From: Treponema sp.
GTDB lineage: Bacteria; Spirochaetota; Spirochaetia; Treponematales; Treponemataceae
Length of the DNA stretch: 33,776 nucleotides
Direction: 5' to 3'
Assembly: GCA_017616165.1 (NCBI GenBank)
Contig: JAFZYR010000035.1
Span: forward strand, 1 to 33,776
The notes below the pieces were generated by a model that was not told where the DNA came from, did no database searches, and saw only the letters and a program-made list of their open reading frames with translations. Below are positions 32,920 to 33,776 of the stretch, in pieces (position 1 is the stretch's first letter; each line of letters begins with the position of its first letter). The position numbers and the translations under genes were made by a program.

Positions 32920-32944
32920 TAATGTATTTAGTGTAATTTGTCAA
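32916..32944 (-). promoter_or_regulatory. perR promoter
   Basis: On the minus strand a consensus TTGACA (32944-32939), an exact 17-base spacer and TATTAT (32921-32916). The leader would be about 27 bases. Confidence 0.8.
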
Positions 32945-32951
32945 CTTTTAT

Positions 32952-32979
32952 GTCATTGCGAGCAAAGCGTGGCAATCCA
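32952..32979 (+). repeat. Family A short unit upstream of lon
   Basis: A shortened 28-base unit, GTCATTGCGAG then CAAAGCGT then GGCAATCCA, lies between the divergent perR and lon promoters. Confidence 0.85.
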
Positions 32980-32995
32980 TTAATAATATATTAAT

Positions 32996-33024
32996 TTGCC
33001 TTTTTAAATATCTTTTATTATATT
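32996..33024 (+). promoter_or_regulatory. lon promoter, leaderless position
   Basis: TTGCCT (32996-33001), a 17-base spacer and TATATT (33019-33024) place the transcription start at the lon ATG (33032), seven bases later. There is no ribosome-binding site. Confidence 0.6.
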
Positions 33025-33031
33025 TATAAAT

Positions 33032-33776
33032 ATGGCTAGTATTTTTGATGATGATATAAATTCGGGATCGATTATCCCTACAGAAAATATGCTTCCGGAC
33101 AAGCTGCTGCTTATTCCACTGCAGTCTCGTCCTATTTTTCCTGGGATTTTTACTCCTCTTATGATTAATGCGCAGGAAGATGTTAAGGTTGTAGAAAAAG
33201 CGTATGAAGAAGGCGGGTTTATTGGAATCGTTATGCTTAAAAACGATACAGAAACTCCTGCGGCAAGTGACATGTATAAGGTTGGTACAGCTGCCCGCAT
33301 TCTTAAAAAGGTAAATCTTCCTGATGGCGGAATAAATATTTTTATTTCTACTGTAAAGCGATTCAAGATTCGTAAGGTGCTTCATTCTTCGGCCCCGGTT
33401 GCTGTGGCTGTTGAATATCTTGAAGAAGAAGAGGCCGACACTTTTGAAGTAAAGGCATTGACTCGTGCGCTGCTTAGTGAGATGAAGGAGGTTAGCGAAA
33501 ATAATCCTTTGTTCAGCGAAGAAATGCGCCTAAATATGGTAAATATTGATAACCCAGGAAAGATTGCAGACTTTATTGCTTCTATATTAAATGTCGATAA
33601 GGTTGAGCAGCAGAAGATTCTGGAAACCCTGAATGTGCGTTCACGAATGGAGCAGGTGCTTTTGTTCATTAAAAAGGAACAGGAGCTGCTTCGTGTTCAG
33701 AAAAAGGTTCAGCGTGAGCTTAACGACAGGGTAGAAAAAAATCAGCGGGAATATTTTTTGCGGGAAGAACTTAAGG
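33032..33776 (+). CDS. lon: ATP-dependent protease Lon, N-terminal part
   Basis: The first 248 codons of Lon; the gene runs off the window. The substrate-recognition LON domain begins at LLLIPLQSRPIFPGIFTPLM and includes YKVGTAARILKKVNLPDGG, followed by ISTVKRFKI. The helical region that leads to the ATPase starts with LLFIKKEQELLRVQKKVQRE, and the last residues seen (KNQREYFLREELK) are a strongly conserved Lon segment. The AAA+ and Ser-Lys protease domains lie beyond the end. Lon degrades misfolded and regulatory proteins. The acidic start MASIFDDDIN is short, as in other bacterial Lon proteins. Confidence 0.95.
   Translation, partial: MASIFDDDINSGSIIPTENMLPDKLLLIPLQSRPIFPGIFTPLMINAQEDVKVVEKAYEEGGFIGIVMLKNDTETPAASDMYKVGTAARILKKVNLPDGGINIFISTVKRFKIRKVLHSSAPVAVAVEYLEEEEADTFEVKALTRALLSEMKEVSENNPLFSEEMRLNMVNIDNPGKIADFIASILNVDKVEQQKILETLNVRSRMEQVLLFIKKEQELLRVQKKVQRELNDRVEKNQREYFLREELK

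Noticed and set aside
154..32979. Repeats considered as a CRISPR array
   Set aside because: Units are scattered, palindromic and in both orientations with no regular spacers, and no cas gene is present.

Overview
The window looks like a chromosomal stretch of a spirochaete, most likely a gut- or rumen-type Treponema. The reasons are the gene set (potABCD with a PotD lipoprotein, a large ankyrin lipoprotein, a single-chain glycyl-tRNA synthetase, a MptE-like/DUF115 protein, OmpA- and SurA-type envelope proteins), moderate-to-low GC, and a secreted GH5 glycosidase. The genus is inferred from protein character, not from a search. No rRNA, tRNA, CRISPR array, phage gene or transposase was seen.

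Layout: the 3' end of lepA (1-144); a minus-strand pair, SurA/PpiD-like foldase then DUF115 protein (3293-214); a small membrane-protein gene with its own terminator (3490-3770); minus-strand murE-ddl (6699-3801), divergent from queD (6751-7164); an AT-rich cassette of an AAA_14/DUF4143 ATPase and a GH5 glycosidase (7272-10555); minus-strand hisH-hisF (12055-10585); a small membrane protein and recQ (12113-13967) converging on an OmpA-type gene (15162-13957); a Holliday-junction-resolvase-like gene (15187-15582); a minus-strand operon potA-potB-potC-potD plus a UDP-sugar pyrophosphorylase (20983-15601); a small membrane protein (21183-21395); a propeller-sensor adenylate cyclase (24505-21464); dus (24566-25609); glyS and an aldo/keto-reductase-like gene (25769-28021); an ankyrin lipoprotein and an HD-GYP-like protein (32230-28080); a PerR-type regulator with a PerR-box-like operator in its own promoter (32882-32454); and the 5' part of lon (33032 to the end). 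No stretch longer than about 300 bases lacks a gene.

Two families of short palindromic repeats run through the window. Family A (GTCATTGCGAG ... GGCAATCCA, about 30-45 bp per unit) is present at nine gene borders plus one decayed remnant, often as inverted pairs. It sits inside the hisH-hisF and potC-potD operons and supplies the last codons of recQ. Family B (CCTTCGAGAGCCTCAGG and its complement) occurs in frame inside two unrelated proteins, the DUF115 protein and Dus, and once in the leader of the ankyrin gene. It resembles the protein-coding palindromic elements known from Rickettsia.

Several genes (murE, queD, hisH, the resolvase-like gene, the cyclase gene, lon) have a -10 hexamer only 6-7 bases before the ATG and no ribosome-binding site, which suggests leaderless mRNAs. 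Others (glyS, potD, hisF, the ankyrin gene, perR) have clear ribosome-binding sites. The signalling genes suggest a cAMP-producing surface sensor and an HD-GYP protein with altered active-site residues, beside a peroxide/metal-responsive regulator.
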